Shown here piece by piece: positions 52,471 through 62,375 of a stretch of 64,000 nt of DNA. Position 1 is the first letter of the stretch; every line of letters starts with the position of its first letter. A program made the position numbers and the translations under genes. The DNA is taken from NCBI GenBank assembly GCA_021781745.1, contig JAJXWH010000007.1, forward strand, positions 62,001 through 126,000, written 5' to 3'. The stretch is from Bacillota bacterium (GTDB lineage Bacteria > Bacillota > Clostridia > Clostridiales > Clostridiaceae). The notes beneath the pieces are model-generated. The model made no database searches. It saw nothing but the letters and a program-made list of their open reading frames with translations, and was not told the origin of the DNA.

Positions 52471-53108
52471 AATATTCTTATATTTCACTAATCTCTAAAA
52501 AGCTGAGAGTAGGAATAATTGGAGGTGGAAAAGCTGGTGAAATAAAAGCAAGACATTTTGTAAACAATAAATGTTATGTAGAAGTCTTATCAAAAAACTT
52601 TGATGAAAAAATAATTGAGCTATCAAATAACTCTAAAGAAAGGCTTAAACTCATAAAAGGAGAGTTTAGCCATGAATTTTTAAAAGATAAACATCTTATA
52701 ATTATAGCAATAGATGATGAAAACTTAAAAAATAAGATAAAAAAGTTTTGTGATGAAAATTATAAAATTTACATAGATTCGTCAAATTTTAAAGATGGAA
52801 TGGGAGTAGTTCCAATTCAGAAAAATACAGAAAGTATAACCTTTGCACTAAATACGAAACATGGTAATCCAAAGGGTGCCGCTTTGCTTTCCAATAAAGT
52901 AAAAGATATCTTAGAAGAATATGATGATTTTATTAATTTTATTGGAATAATTCGAAATAAAGCAAAGGAAATCCCAGAATATAAAAGTAACATAGTTGAA
53001 TTAACTAATAATGAGGTGTTTAAAAAAGCTTTTGATGAAGGAAGAAGTGAAATTATACTTAGAGAACATTTACCAAAAGAAATCGTAGATTACTTACTTA
53101 AATCATAA
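52428..53108 (+). CDS. Precorrin-2 dehydrogenase-like (CysG N-terminal/Met8-type) protein
   Basis: 226 aa. KLRVGIIGGGKAGEIKARHF is the Rossmann NAD loop of the Met8/CysG(B) family. HLIIIAIDDENLKNKIKKFC, DSSNFKDGMGVVPIQKNTES and ITFALNTKHGNPKGAALLSN follow the family layout. It should oxidise precorrin-2 to sirohydrochlorin and perhaps insert Fe or Co. ATG 52428 lies 43 bp inside hemA, an unusually long overlap, so translation is coupled. The conserved Asp near the NAD loop is not evident to me. Confidence 0.82.
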   Translation: MGKDNREDIFTGGIEYSYISLISKKLRVGIIGGGKAGEIKARHFVNNKCYVEVLSKNFDEKIIELSNNSKERLKLIKGEFSHEFLKDKHLIIIAIDDENLKNKIKKFCDENYKIYIDSSNFKDGMGVVPIQKNTESITFALNTKHGNPKGAALLSNKVKDILEEYDDFINFIGIIRNKAKEIPEYKSNIVELTNNEVFKKAFDEGRSEIILREHLPKEIVDYLLKS

Positions 53109-53148
53109 ATTTAACTTACATAAACAAGTTTGGAGGTAATAATAATTA

Positions 53149-54024
53149 ATGGATAATTTGATTATAGCAACAAGAAAAAGCCAGCTGGCACAAACTCAAA
53201 CAGAAATAATAATAAAAAATTTAAAAGATAAATTTGATATAGATAGTGAAAAACTGCTTATAGTTACAGAAGGAGATAGAAAGTTAGATGTTTCTTTAGC
53301 TAAAATTGGCGGTAAAGGACTATTTGTTAAAGATATAGAAGTTGCCCTTTTAGAGCAAAGAGCGGATGGTGCAGTTCACAGTATGAAAGATGTACCCTAC
53401 GAGTTAAGTGATGAATTTGAGATTGCAGCTATAACTCAAAGAGAAGATATAAGGGATGTTCTAATTTCTAAGGATAACTTACCCTTTAAGGAACTTAGAA
53501 AAGGAGCTATTATTGGAACAAGCAGCATTAGAAGAGCATGTCAGTTAAAACTTTTAAGAGATGATTTAGAAGTAGTTTCAATTAGAGGGAATGTCCAAAC
53601 AAGGTTGGAAAAAATGAAAACTCAAAATTTAGATGGAATTATATTAGCTTCTGCAGGCTTAAAAAGATTAGGTGAAGAAAAGCTAATAAGCGAATATTTT
53701 GATCCAAAAATATTTTTGCCAGCAGTCGCTCAAGGTGCATTAGGTATTGAATGTTTAAAAACAAGTAATGCTAAGAAGTATTTTGCAAAATTAGAAGATG
53801 CAAATGCTAAATTAACCGTAGAAGCTGAAAGAAGTTTTATGAAAATGTTAAATGGGGACTGCCATAGTCTCATTGGAGCTTATTCAGAAATTAGAGATAA
53901 TGATTTATATATGATTGGAATATATGACGTAGGTGGAAAAATAGTTAAAAAAGATATTTTAGGCAGCAAAAATGAGCATATTGAACTTGGAAGAAAATTA
54001 GCTAGAAAAATATTAGAAACATAG
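53149..54024 (+). CDS. hemC: Hydroxymethylbilane synthase (porphobilinogen deaminase)
   Basis: 291 aa. It begins [20 protein letters not shown] and has [54 protein letters not shown] and [26 protein letters not shown] carries the Cys that holds the dipyrromethane cofactor. It polymerises four porphobilinogens. GGAGG precedes the ATG. It is followed 12 bp later by the cobA/hemD fusion. Confidence 0.95.
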   Translation: MDNLIIATRKSQLAQTQTEIIIKNLKDKFDIDSEKLLIVTEGDRKLDVSLAKIGGKGLFVKDIEVALLEQRADGAVHSMKDVPYELSDEFEIAAITQREDIRDVLISKDNLPFKELRKGAIIGTSSIRRACQLKLLRDDLEVVSIRGNVQTRLEKMKTQNLDGIILASAGLKRLGEEKLISEYFDPKIFLPAVAQGALGIECLKTSNAKKYFAKLEDANAKLTVEAERSFMKMLNGDCHSLIGAYSEIRDNDLYMIGIYDVGGKIVKKDILGSKNEHIELGRKLARKILET

Positions 54025-54036
54025 GAGAATTGAAAT

Positions 54037-55506
54037 ATGAGTAAAGTATATATAATTGGAACAGGTCCAGGAGACGAAGAATTATTAACATTAAAAGCAG
54101 TTAAAGTATTAAAAAAATGTACAGCTGTCCTTTATGATAGATTGGTTTCAAATAATATCCTAAATTATTTAAATAATGAATGCGAAATTTATTATTGTGG
54201 AAAAGAGCCAGGAGCTCATTCTAAAACCCAAGAAGAAATTAATGAACTTTTGGTTAGTCTTGCAAAACAAGGGCATATTGTAGGAAGAATCAAAGGAGGA
54301 GATCCTTATGTATTCGGAAGAGGAGGAGAAGAGGTATTAGCTTTAGTTAATGAAAATATTGAATTTGAGGTAATACCAGGGGTAACCTCTCCAATTGCAG
54401 TGTTAAATTATGCTGGTATCCCAATAACTCACAGAAAGATTGCTCAAAGTTTTCATGTTATAACAGGTAAGTCTGCACAGGATTTAAATGTGAATTTTAA
54501 GGCTTTAGCAGAAGAAGAAGGAACTCTAGTCTTTATGATGGGATTAAGCAATTTAGATAATATAGTAAGTGAGCTTATAAGGAATGGGAAAAGCCCTGAA
54601 GTTCCATGTGGAGTTGTAATGAAAGGAACTTCAGCTAAGCAGAAAAAGGTAATAGGAACTTTAGAGAATATTGTGCAAAAAGTAAAGGAAGCTAACTTAC
54701 AGTCTCCATGTATAATTGTAGTTGGGGAAGTTGTAAATTTAAGTAAAGACTTAAACTGGTATGAAAATAAGCCTTTGTTTGGGAATAACATTTGTATTAC
54801 ACGATCAAGAAGACAATCTGAAAATTTGAAAAATAAATTAGTTGAATTAGGAGCAGAAGTCACAAGCTTTAATTCAATAGAAATAAAGAGCAGTGCAGAG
54901 AATTTAGAAAGTTACATAGGAAAATTAGAAGATTATGATCATATAGTATTCACATCAGTAAATAGTGTAGAAATCTTTTTTGAGTACTTAGTTGAAAAAG
55001 AGTATGATATAAGAAAAATTAAGGCAAAAATATCTGCAATTGGTTCTGCAACAGCTAATGCTTTAAAGCAAAGAGGAATTATATGCTTTATTAAAGCTAA
55101 AGAGTTTATGGGAGAAGGTTTAGTAAGCCAATTAAAACCACATTTGAAAGAAAAGGAAACTCTGCTTTTACCATGTTCAGCAAAGAGCAGAAAGTATATT
55201 TATGAAGAACTTAGTGATAGTGGAATAAATGTGGATAAAGTATATATTTATGATACGGTTTGTGGATCTGTAGTTAATAGAAGATCTTTTGAAGAGGTGG
55301 ATATAGTATTCTTTACAAGTCCATCAACAGTTGAAAATATGGTTGATATGTTAGGGGTAGAAGAAATTAAAAAGAAGCAAGTTATAGCTATAGGACCAAA
55401 AACAAATGAACCATTAGAGAAATTAGGAATAAAAGCGAAAGTATGCAAAGAACATTCAGAAGAAGGATTTTTAAAAGAAATAGAAGCATTGTGCAAAAAT
55501 ATTTAA
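54037..55506 (+). CDS. Uroporphyrinogen-III C-methyltransferase / uroporphyrinogen-III synthase fusion
   Basis: 489 aa. The N-terminal 240 residues are SUMT (CobA type): VYIIGTGPGDEELLTLKAVK, YDRLVSNNILN, GRIKGGDPYVFGRGGEE, EVIPGVTSPIAVLNYAGIPI and THR. The C-terminal half is a HemD fold starting NICITRSRRQSENLKNKLVE with DYDHIVFTSVNSVEIFFEYL and TSPSTVENMVDMLG. One protein therefore closes the ring (uro'gen III) and methylates it to precorrin-2, channelling flux to cobalamin and siroheme. Such fusions are usual in clostridia. Genes coding it lie in the order hemC, this, hemB. Confidence 0.94.
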   Translation: MSKVYIIGTGPGDEELLTLKAVKVLKKCTAVLYDRLVSNNILNYLNNECEIYYCGKEPGAHSKTQEEINELLVSLAKQGHIVGRIKGGDPYVFGRGGEEVLALVNENIEFEVIPGVTSPIAVLNYAGIPITHRKIAQSFHVITGKSAQDLNVNFKALAEEEGTLVFMMGLSNLDNIVSELIRNGKSPEVPCGVVMKGTSAKQKKVIGTLENIVQKVKEANLQSPCIIVVGEVVNLSKDLNWYENKPLFGNNICITRSRRQSENLKNKLVELGAEVTSFNSIEIKSSAENLESYIGKLEDYDHIVFTSVNSVEIFFEYLVEKEYDIRKIKAKISAIGSATANALKQRGIICFIKAKEFMGEGLVSQLKPHLKEKETLLLPCSAKSRKYIYEELSDSGINVDKVYIYDTVCGSVVNRRSFEEVDIVFFTSPSTVENMVDMLGVEEIKKKQVIAIGPKTNEPLEKLGIKAKVCKEHSEEGFLKEIEALCKNI

Positions 55507-55631
55507 GAAGATTGGGATTTAGTTATTTAAATTTGAGTAAAAGAAATATTTCAGAAATTCTGTAAGAATTTCATCATAAACTGTTAATTGTTAACTGTGA
55601 ACTGTTAACTGAATATAAGGAGGGGTTTGTT

Positions 55632-56597
55632 GTGATTAAAAGAGGTAGAAGACTTAGAGTCAATTCTGCTGTTAGAGATATGGTTAGGGAAACAACTTTA
55701 AATTCAAAGGATTTTATTTATCCTATATTTGTTGTTGAAGAGGAAAATATAAAAAATGAAATTTCTTCATTACCAGGAGTTTATCACTATTCAATTGATA
55801 AGCTTCATGAGGTAATTAAAGAAGTAAAAGAAGCCGATATTTCAGGAGTGCTTCTTTTTGGAATACCAAATCATAAAGATGAATGTGGCTCAGAAAGCTA
55901 TAATGATAATGGAATTGTTCAGCAGGCTATAAAAGAAATAAAGAAAATAGATAAGAATATACTTGTTATAACTGATGTCTGCATGTGCGAATATACTTCC
56001 CATGGACATTGTGGAATAATTCATGATGAATATGTAGATAATGATGAAACATTAGAATATTTAAATAAAATAGCTGTATCACATGCAAAAGCTGGCGCGG
56101 ATATAATTGCACCATCTGATATGATGGATGGAAGAATTGGATTCATAAGAAATGCTTTAGATGAAAATGGATTTAAAAATGTAAGCATAATGAGTTATTC
56201 AGCAAAATATTGTTCAGCATTTTACGGACCATTTAGAGATGCTGCAAATTCTACACCACAATTTGGTGATAGAAAAACTTATCAAATGGATCCTGGAAAT
56301 AGAATGGAAGCTATTCGTGAAACACAAATGGATATAGAAGAGGGAGCAGATTTTATAATGGTTAAGCCAGCGCTTTCTTATTTAGATATAATTAGAGATT
56401 GCAGAGAAAATTTTAATCTTCCCCTTGTAGCTTACAATGTAAGTGGTGAATATGCTATGGTTAAGGCGGCAGGAAAGCTAGGCTTAATCGATGAGGAAAG
56501 AGTAATGATGGAAACTTTAATCTCTATTAAAAGAGCTGGGGCAGATGTGATAATTACTTATCATGCTTTAGAGGCAGCAAAAATTTTAAAAAGATAA
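55632..56597 (+). CDS. hemB: Porphobilinogen synthase (5-aminolevulinate dehydratase)
   Basis: 321 aa. GTG 55632 has AGGAGGGG upstream. [20 protein letters not shown] starts the family. [15 protein letters not shown] is the Zn site of the Cys-type enzymes. [18 protein letters not shown] precedes the first active-site Lys in [18 protein letters not shown], and the second is [14 protein letters not shown]. It joins two 5-aminolevulinates. The 125-bp gap before it contains the direct and inverted repeats GTTAACTG/CTGTTAA at about 55580-55612, with no clear terminator. Confidence 0.95.
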   Translation: MIKRGRRLRVNSAVRDMVRETTLNSKDFIYPIFVVEEENIKNEISSLPGVYHYSIDKLHEVIKEVKEADISGVLLFGIPNHKDECGSESYNDNGIVQQAIKEIKKIDKNILVITDVCMCEYTSHGHCGIIHDEYVDNDETLEYLNKIAVSHAKAGADIIAPSDMMDGRIGFIRNALDENGFKNVSIMSYSAKYCSAFYGPFRDAANSTPQFGDRKTYQMDPGNRMEAIRETQMDIEEGADFIMVKPALSYLDIIRDCRENFNLPLVAYNVSGEYAMVKAAGKLGLIDEERVMMETLISIKRAGADVIITYHALEAAKILKR

Positions 56598-56635
56598 ATA
56601 TTTATAAATTTTATGCGGGCTAAGGAGGAATTAAT

Positions 56636-57931
56636 ATGAATAACATAGATATATTTAGAGAATCAGAAAAGTATATGCCTGGTGGAGTTAATAGTCCAGT
56701 TAGGGCTTTTAGAGGAGTAAATTTAAATCCTCCAATTATAAAGTCTGGAAAAGGTGTAATAATTAAAGATGAAGAAGATAATGAATATATAGACTTTGTG
56801 CTGGCTTGGGGGCCATTAATCCTTGGACATTGTGATGAAGCTGTTGTAAGTGCTATTCAAAAAACAAGTTCTGAGGCTTTAACTTTTGGTGCTCCTACTA
56901 AACTTGAACTTGATTTAGCTAAGTTTATGTGTACCAATTTAGACAATGTTGAAATGATAAGAATGGTTAATTCAGGTACTGAAGCTACTATGAGTGCTGT
57001 AAAGCTTGCTAGAGGATATACTAATAGAAAGAGGATAGTAAAGTTTGCAGGATGTTATCATGGACATTTTGATGGATTTTTAATCGAAGCAGGTTCAGGT
57101 GTGATTACAGGAGGAATTCCAGGTTCTCTTGGGGTTCCAAATGAAAGTATTGAAAACACGTTAATAGGAATTTATAACGATAAAAATCAGATTACAGAGC
57201 TGTTTAAGAAATATGGCAATGAAATTGCAGGAGTTATTATTGAACCTGTAGCTGGAAATATGGGAGTAATAAAAGCTGAAGATGATTTTATGGAAACTCT
57301 GCGGGAGCTATGTAATGAATACGGTGCACTTTTAATTTTTGATGAAGTAATGAATGGCTTTAGAGTAGCATTTAAAGGAGCGCAATCTCTATTTAATGTA
57401 AAACCAGATTTAGTTACATATGCGAAGATCATGGGTGGAGGACTTCCATGTGGTGCTTATGGCGGAAGAAAAGAAATAATGGAAAAATTAGCGCCTCTAG
57501 GCGGAGTTTATCAGGCTGGAACTATGTCAGGAAATCCTATAGTTATGGCAGCAGGACTAGCAACCTTAACTAAACTCAAAAATAACCTAGATTATTATGA
57601 ACATATTGAAAAGATAGGAACTATGCTTCAAGAGGGAATACTTAAAATATCACAAAAATACAATCTTCCAGTAGTAATGAACAGAGTTGGAGGAATGATG
57701 ACAATTTTCTTTACAGATTTAAAAGAAGTTAGAACTTATGATGATGTAAAAACATGTAATGTAGAACTGTTTAATAAATATTTTGAACATATGCTTAAGA
57801 ATGGTATAAACATACCGCCATCGCAATTTGAAGCATTATTCTTAAGTGTAAAACATGAAGAAAACCATATTCATACTTTTCTTAAGGCCTTTGAAGAATT
57901 TGCTGCTAAGGAAAGCAATAACAAGTTATAA
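56636..57931 (+). CDS. hemL: Glutamate-1-semialdehyde 2,1-aminomutase
   Basis: 431 aa. Class III PLP aminotransferase fold: [86 protein letters not shown] and [17 protein letters not shown] with the Schiff-base Lys. [17 protein letters not shown] is also conserved. It makes 5-aminolevulinate from glutamate semialdehyde. AAGGAGG precedes ATG 56636. It is the last hem gene and is followed by the R3 repeat. Confidence 0.95.
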   Translation: MNNIDIFRESEKYMPGGVNSPVRAFRGVNLNPPIIKSGKGVIIKDEEDNEYIDFVLAWGPLILGHCDEAVVSAIQKTSSEALTFGAPTKLELDLAKFMCTNLDNVEMIRMVNSGTEATMSAVKLARGYTNRKRIVKFAGCYHGHFDGFLIEAGSGVITGGIPGSLGVPNESIENTLIGIYNDKNQITELFKKYGNEIAGVIIEPVAGNMGVIKAEDDFMETLRELCNEYGALLIFDEVMNGFRVAFKGAQSLFNVKPDLVTYAKIMGGGLPCGAYGGRKEIMEKLAPLGGVYQAGTMSGNPIVMAAGLATLTKLKNNLDYYEHIEKIGTMLQEGILKISQKYNLPVVMNRVGGMMTIFFTDLKEVRTYDDVKTCNVELFNKYFEHMLKNGINIPPSQFEALFLSVKHEENHIHTFLKAFEEFAAKESNNKL

Positions 57932-57972
57932 GTTATAGATGAAAAAAGCTGATTCTTAGTATAAAATACAAT

Positions 57973-58367
57973 TATAGATATCCAAAACAAGAACTTGACA
58001 TATACATTAATCTAACTCAAGTAAATTAGCAAATCAATTGAATGTATAAGTTAAATTCTTAAATTGGGTATCTATATAGATATCACAAATATAAAATGTA
58101 CTTATGCTTTGAAATATATCCCAACCAGAAATTAGAATCATTTTTTGCGGAATGTTTCATTAGGAATTTTTATGGCTGTGATTCTTGGCTAGAAGTTGTT
58201 CCAAATGTGCTAGTTCAAAGCTTGTTCTTTGAGGCTAGCATTTTGGGCACAACCTCTAGCCTTAGAATCACCCATAAAAATTCCTTTGAAACTGGAGCAA
58301 AAGAATGATTTTGATTTCGATGAGTTATATGCATAAGTCCGAGTTATATGTTATGTATCTATATATA
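57973..58367. repeat. About 396-nt foldback element (family R3, copy 2)
   Basis: Matches 42269-42665 nearly base for base: TATAGATATCCAAAAC at the left, TGTATCTATATATAAT-like end at the right, and the same inner palindrome. The few differences (for example GTAATTTTT changed to GGAATTTTT) improve or keep pairing. It separates hemL from queH. Confidence 0.85.
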
Positions 58368-58399
58368 ATAATAAACCTATAAAAGGAATGACTATAAGA

Positions 58400-59047
58400 A
58401 TGAACAAAATTAATTATCAAAAGGAATTGGATTCCTTAATAGAAAAATTAGTTTATGAAGAGAAAGTGTCATCTTTGTTACTTCACAGCTGCTGTGCTCC
58501 TTGCAGCAGTTATGTACTAGAATATTTATCTCAATATTTTAGTATAACAATTTTCTTTTATAATCCTAACATATATCCAGTTGAAGAATACTCTAGGAGA
58601 GTAGCAGAGCAAAAGGGACTTATTTCAGAACTTAAGGTTAAACATGAAATTAACTTTATTGAGGGAAGATATGATACAGAAAATTTTTACGAAATATCAA
58701 AGGGATTGGAAAAAGAAAAAGAAGGCGGTGAAAGATGTTTTAAGTGCTATGAACTAAGACTTAAAGAAGCTGCTATCATAGCTAAGTCCAAAGGTTTTGA
58801 GTATTTTACTACAACTTTATCTATAAGTCCTCATAAAAATTCACAAAAGTTAAATGCAATTGGTAAAAAGTTAAGTGAAGAATATAATGTAGAATATTTA
58901 TACTCAGACTTTAAGAAGAAGGAAGGATATAAACGTTCCATAGAGCTTTCAAAGAAGTATAATCTTTATAGGCAGGATTATTGCGGATGCGTATTTTCTA
59001 AAAATGAACGAATGAATTATGAAGAACAAATAATTCAGGAGAAATAA
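58400..59047 (+). CDS. queH: Epoxyqueuosine reductase QueH
   Basis: 215 aa from ATG 58400, with ATG 58388 possible; the Shine-Dalgarno AAAGGA suits neither exactly. LLLHSCCAPCSSYVLEYL carries the CC-x2-C cluster motif. The middle has NPNIYPVEEYSRRVAEQ, ERCFKCYELRLKEAAIIAKS and FTTTLSISPHKNS. The end has LYRQDYCGCVFS. These match the DUF208/QueH family, which reduces epoxyqueuosine to queuosine in tRNA without cobalamin. It uses an Fe-S cluster. It follows the R3 repeat and stands alone. Confidence 0.9.
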   Translation: MNKINYQKELDSLIEKLVYEEKVSSLLLHSCCAPCSSYVLEYLSQYFSITIFFYNPNIYPVEEYSRRVAEQKGLISELKVKHEINFIEGRYDTENFYEISKGLEKEKEGGERCFKCYELRLKEAAIIAKSKGFEYFTTTLSISPHKNSQKLNAIGKKLSEEYNVEYLYSDFKKKEGYKRSIELSKKYNLYRQDYCGCVFSKNERMNYEEQIIQEK

Positions 59048-59084
59048 TTTAAAATTTCTCGAATATATTAGTACCTTTTTATAC

Positions 59085-59243
59085 GGCACAATCAAAAAAA
59101 TAACAAGTCCATCTGCCAAGCCTATTTTTCATCATGCTGCGTCATCAGATTGCCCTAATAGGCCCGCTATGAGACCAATCTATTTCCTTGCCTGATGAAA
59201 AATAATCATGACATTTTGGACTTGTTATTTTCTTTCATGTGCC
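59085..59243 (+). repeat. GGCACAATC-family repeat, copy C (159 nt, longest)
   Basis: GGCACAATCAAAAAAATAAC at the left pairs with GTTATTTTCTTTCATGTGCC at the right. AACAAGTCC pairs with GGACTTGTT, and CTATTTTTCATCA pairs with TGATGAAAAATA. The internal GGCAAGG/GCCTATT is less ordered. It lies 71 bp before the DUF3867 start, same orientation as copies A, B and D relative to their genes. Confidence 0.75.
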
Positions 59244-59314
59244 TAAAATGTAATAAAAAATTTACAACAGATAAATACTTGTTATTATATAATAGTATAA
59301 AGGAGAGGATTAAT

Positions 59315-59872
59315 ATGTCTGATAAAATTATAGACTTTAATGAATTAAAGAATAAAGTTAAAGATAAAGATATAGATAAATTTGAGGATTATATTTATTC
59401 TATGTATTATAAACTAGCTGAAGGAAAGATGAATATGACAGACTTTTCGAAGAATATATTTGCTTATATGGAAGAAAATAATATATCACAAGATAAGCTT
59501 ATAAGTATTCAAAAGAAATTCTTGGAGAGATATGGTATAGATCCAGCTATGCTAGAAGGTCAATTTAATATTCCGGGGCTTGGTATGAGCAATTTAAAGA
59601 TGGATTATGGAAGTATAAAAAAGTCTATGAGCTTTCAAGAAAAATACAAAAGCAGGATAACTAATAAATCTATGTCTGAATATTTTATAAAAAATGAAAA
59701 AAATGATCTTAAAATACTTTTAGAAAATGAAGAGGTATTTTTAGTTAGTGAAAAGAATATAGATTTAAATGATAATGAGTTAAATGAATTTTTATGCTCT
59801 TATAAAAAGGTGCTTGGGGATAAAAAAATAAATATAGTATTATGTGAAAATATAAAGGGATATCAATATTAA
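59315..59872 (+). CDS. DUF3867 family protein
   Basis: 185 aa from ATG 59315 (AAGGAGAGG about 8 nt before). It begins DKIIDFNELKNKVKDKDIDK and has MYYKLAEGKMNMTDFSKNIF, QKKFLERYGIDPAMLEGQFN and a C-terminal KVLGDKKINIVLCENIKGYQ. This clostridial family has no known role. It is soluble and charged. I assign DUF3867 from memory of its N-terminal motif, so treat it as moderately sure. A terminator follows at 59889-59934. Confidence 0.72.
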   Translation: MSDKIIDFNELKNKVKDKDIDKFEDYIYSMYYKLAEGKMNMTDFSKNIFAYMEENNISQDKLISIQKKFLERYGIDPAMLEGQFNIPGLGMSNLKMDYGSIKKSMSFQEKYKSRITNKSMSEYFIKNEKNDLKILLENEEVFLVSEKNIDLNDNELNEFLCSYKKVLGDKKINIVLCENIKGYQY

Positions 59873-59888
59873 TAAAGATAAACTATTT

Positions 59889-59934
59889 AATGCAACACAA
59901 TAATCTGAAATTTAGATTTTGTGTTGCATTTTTT
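59889..59934 (+). terminator. Terminator between DUF3867 and the alpha/beta hydrolase gene
   Basis: AATGCAACACAA (59889-59900) pairs with TTGTGTTGCATT (59919-59930), with ATCT/AGAT inside and a T run after. Confidence 0.8.
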
Positions 59935-59943
59935 GATCATACA

Positions 59944-60918
59944 TTATAAAGGAGAGTTAAAAATCACAAATTTTAATAATCCTTCAGAAAGAGATGTCAC
60001 ATCAATATTTGAAATACTCGATAAATCATGAGCAGTGCTGTTTAATGTAATCAAATCAGCTTTAGCACCTATTTCAATACATTTATTATAAAGCTTTTTT
60101 GAACTTTCATATGGAACAACATCATCTGAATAACTATGAATTATCAATGTATTAGGATTTGATTTTTTTACATAGTTTATGGGATTATATTTTTTTATTA
60201 CATCTTCCTTATTTGAAATTGATGCAAAAACCTTAGTTAAATCGTAATTTAAATTTGTAGTATTCAAAAGGTTCAAGTCTGTTGGGCCAGCAAAATCAAT
60301 TAAATATTTAACTTTAGATGAATATTTGCTTAAAGCTAAATCATCTGTAAATTCATTTTCATTGCTATAGCTTGCCATAAGTGCAAGGTGGGCTCCAGAA
60401 GAAACACCTAAAACTCCTATCTCATTCGTGTCAAAATTATAAGTAGATTCGTTCTTATATATCCATCTTATTGTATCCTTTACATCTGAAATTTGTTTGT
60501 TGAAATTTTCTTTACTCCTCATAAGTTCATATGAAGTGCTTATAATTGTATAGCCTTGATCTCTAAATGTATCTAGTATAGGGCTTAAAGCCTCAGGAAT
60601 GCTTTTATCACCGTAAACCCAGCTGCCACCGTGGACATATAGAATTACGGGTGAAGACTTATAAACCTTATTTTTAGGACCATAAATATCTAATGTTAGA
60701 GGAACTCCATTAGTATTTTTATAAAGTACATCTTTATAATTCATAGAACTTGACGATTTTTCTACATCCAATTCTTGTGTTGTCCAAGCATGACTTTTTA
60801 AAGAAATATATTTTTCAGCTATCCTATAGGATAGCATAATCCTTTTACGAAATACTACAGTTAAAATAACAATTGCAATGAATAAAATCAGAAAAAACAT
60901 TTTAAAAAATTTCTTCAT
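59944..60918 (-). CDS. Membrane-anchored alpha/beta hydrolase
   Basis: 324 aa. A single N-terminal membrane helix (FKMFFLILFIAIVILTVVF) then an alpha/beta-hydrolase fold of the esterase/lipase group. ILYVHGGSWVYGDKSIPE is the oxyanion HGG motif, IGVLGVSSGAHLALMASYS has the nucleophile Ser (GxSxG), HSYSDDVVPYESSKKLYNKC has the acid, and NSTAHDLSSISNI has the His. Probably an esterase or peptidase acting outside the membrane. The stop is next to the terminator at 59889. The start codon follows GAAATTTTT-rich sequence, with no strong Shine-Dalgarno. Confidence 0.85.
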   Translation of the reverse strand: MKKFFKMFFLILFIAIVILTVVFRKRIMLSYRIAEKYISLKSHAWTTQELDVEKSSSSMNYKDVLYKNTNGVPLTLDIYGPKNKVYKSSPVILYVHGGSWVYGDKSIPEALSPILDTFRDQGYTIISTSYELMRSKENFNKQISDVKDTIRWIYKNESTYNFDTNEIGVLGVSSGAHLALMASYSNENEFTDDLALSKYSSKVKYLIDFAGPTDLNLLNTTNLNYDLTKVFASISNKEDVIKKYNPINYVKKSNPNTLIIHSYSDDVVPYESSKKLYNKCIEIGAKADLITLNSTAHDLSSISNIDVTSLSEGLLKFVIFNSPL

Positions 60919-60938
60919 TAAAACATGTGCCTAATGAT

Positions 60939-60959
60939 AAAAATTGTATTAATTAGGCC
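60939..60959. repeat. Small inverted repeat in a 355-bp non-coding stretch
   Basis: GCCTAAT and ATTAGGC (60939-60959 region) flank an AT loop upstream of the hydrolase gene. The remaining 60919-61273 DNA holds no gene or clear promoter. Confidence 0.35.
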
Positions 60960-61273
60960 TATCTCCTTTCTTATAAAATTAATAGAATATTATACAATCA
61001 ATATATGAATTAAGGTATACATTGAATATTCTATAATTACAAATTTTATCTTAACTTTACGCTAAACACTCTACTAGAGTTTGTTTATTAACAATAATTT
61101 ATACAATAAATTATATAATAAAAAGATTTGTGCGGGAAAATTCTAGTTTATTAGCATATTATGACGTTTTCTAAAGTAAAAATATAATTAAAATAATATT
61201 TTATATTGAAATGAATATGAATAATATATAAGAATAAACTAATTTGCTTTTAATCCTTTTGAAAGGAGGATTT

Positions 61274-62212
61274 ATGAATAAGTCTTTTGATGTACTTGTC
61301 TATTTAGATGAAAATTTAGTAAGAAATTTATCTTCACTTGTATTAACTGGTTTTATCGAAACAATAACGAAAACCCAAGCCTTTGATAGAACAATATCAG
61401 CAGGATATCACCAAGGAGATAGAATTGAAAGCTCTAATCAAGGAAGTATTTCAAGAATTGAAAGAAAGGGCTTTAAGGATAAAAATAGATTAGATGCCAG
61501 TAATAACTTCTTCAACCATCATGTTGATAATGATATTGATGCTCGGCAATGTATAAGAGAAGAAAGACAGGTTAAAACTACTTATACTACATTTGTTCTC
61601 AACGGAAACTTAATGAACTATTTTAATGAAAATAACCATTTACATCGCAAAAATGAAGATGATATAGAAAATAATAATATATATCCAGGCGATTTAATTG
61701 AAATCGAGGGAACAATAACTAACAAAGGGATAATGTCATATATTGATACATTAATAAACTTAATTACTATATTTGGAGCAGAATACTTAGATGCATTAGC
61801 TAAGGATTGTATAGGTAAAATCAATTTTTCGATACTTTTAAAGATGTTAACATATATAAAAAGTATTTTATCCCACAACAATACGGTGGATCTAATAATG
61901 AAAAGCGGTAATGGAACAGTTGTCTTAACTGTAAATAAGGATAATTTTATGAATAATCAATACAGTGTGTTTGACAATATAAATTGTCATTGTAAAGTAG
62001 TTGGAAAGGTAATTAAAACTTGTACTGAAGAATGCGATACAATAAGTTTGCTTAGAAAAACAGGCCAGGAAGAATTTTTTGAAAAGTTTTTTGAAAAATG
62101 CATTCCTCTTTTAGAGTGTTTAAGAAGTAATGATATTCTTGTACCAGAGTGCCCTGATTTAAGGATAAATGAATGTGCAATACAAATTATGCCTTTAAAC
62201 ATTTACATGTAA
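61274..62212 (+). CDS. Unknown cytoplasmic protein, possibly DUF6414-like
   Basis: 312 aa from ATG 61274 (AAAGGAGG about 6 nt upstream). It begins NKSFDVLVYLDENLVRNLSS and has FIETITKTQAFDRTISAGYH, a polar linker with repeated acidic residues, IYPGDLIEIEGTITNKGIMS, and several Cys near the end (NCHCKVVGKV, CTEECDTISL, ECPDLRINEC). The YLDExxVRNLSS start resembles DUF6414 proteins, but I am not sure. There is no membrane segment. It stands alone. Function is unknown. Confidence 0.6.
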   Translation: MNKSFDVLVYLDENLVRNLSSLVLTGFIETITKTQAFDRTISAGYHQGDRIESSNQGSISRIERKGFKDKNRLDASNNFFNHHVDNDIDARQCIREERQVKTTYTTFVLNGNLMNYFNENNHLHRKNEDDIENNNIYPGDLIEIEGTITNKGIMSYIDTLINLITIFGAEYLDALAKDCIGKINFSILLKMLTYIKSILSHNNTVDLIMKSGNGTVVLTVNKDNFMNNQYSVFDNINCHCKVVGKVIKTCTEECDTISLLRKTGQEEFFEKFFEKCIPLLECLRSNDILVPECPDLRINECAIQIMPLNIYM

Positions 62213-62375
62213 AAAAATTATTATAATTATAATGTATTTAATAGAAAAACACTTGTATATCTAGAAAATACATGATAATATAGATAACAGATGAAATATG
62301 TTTAATTATATTTATTTTTGTAAATAACAAAAGAATATGTTGTTCATATTTAATACAATTTTGAGGTGAGATTAA

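Noticed and set aside
55580..55612. GTTAACTG repeats before hemB as an operator
   Set aside because: Short and AT-rich; nothing links them to a known regulator.
62213..62375. T-box or leader upstream of thrC
   Set aside because: No TGGGTGG-type T-box word and no terminator pair was seen.
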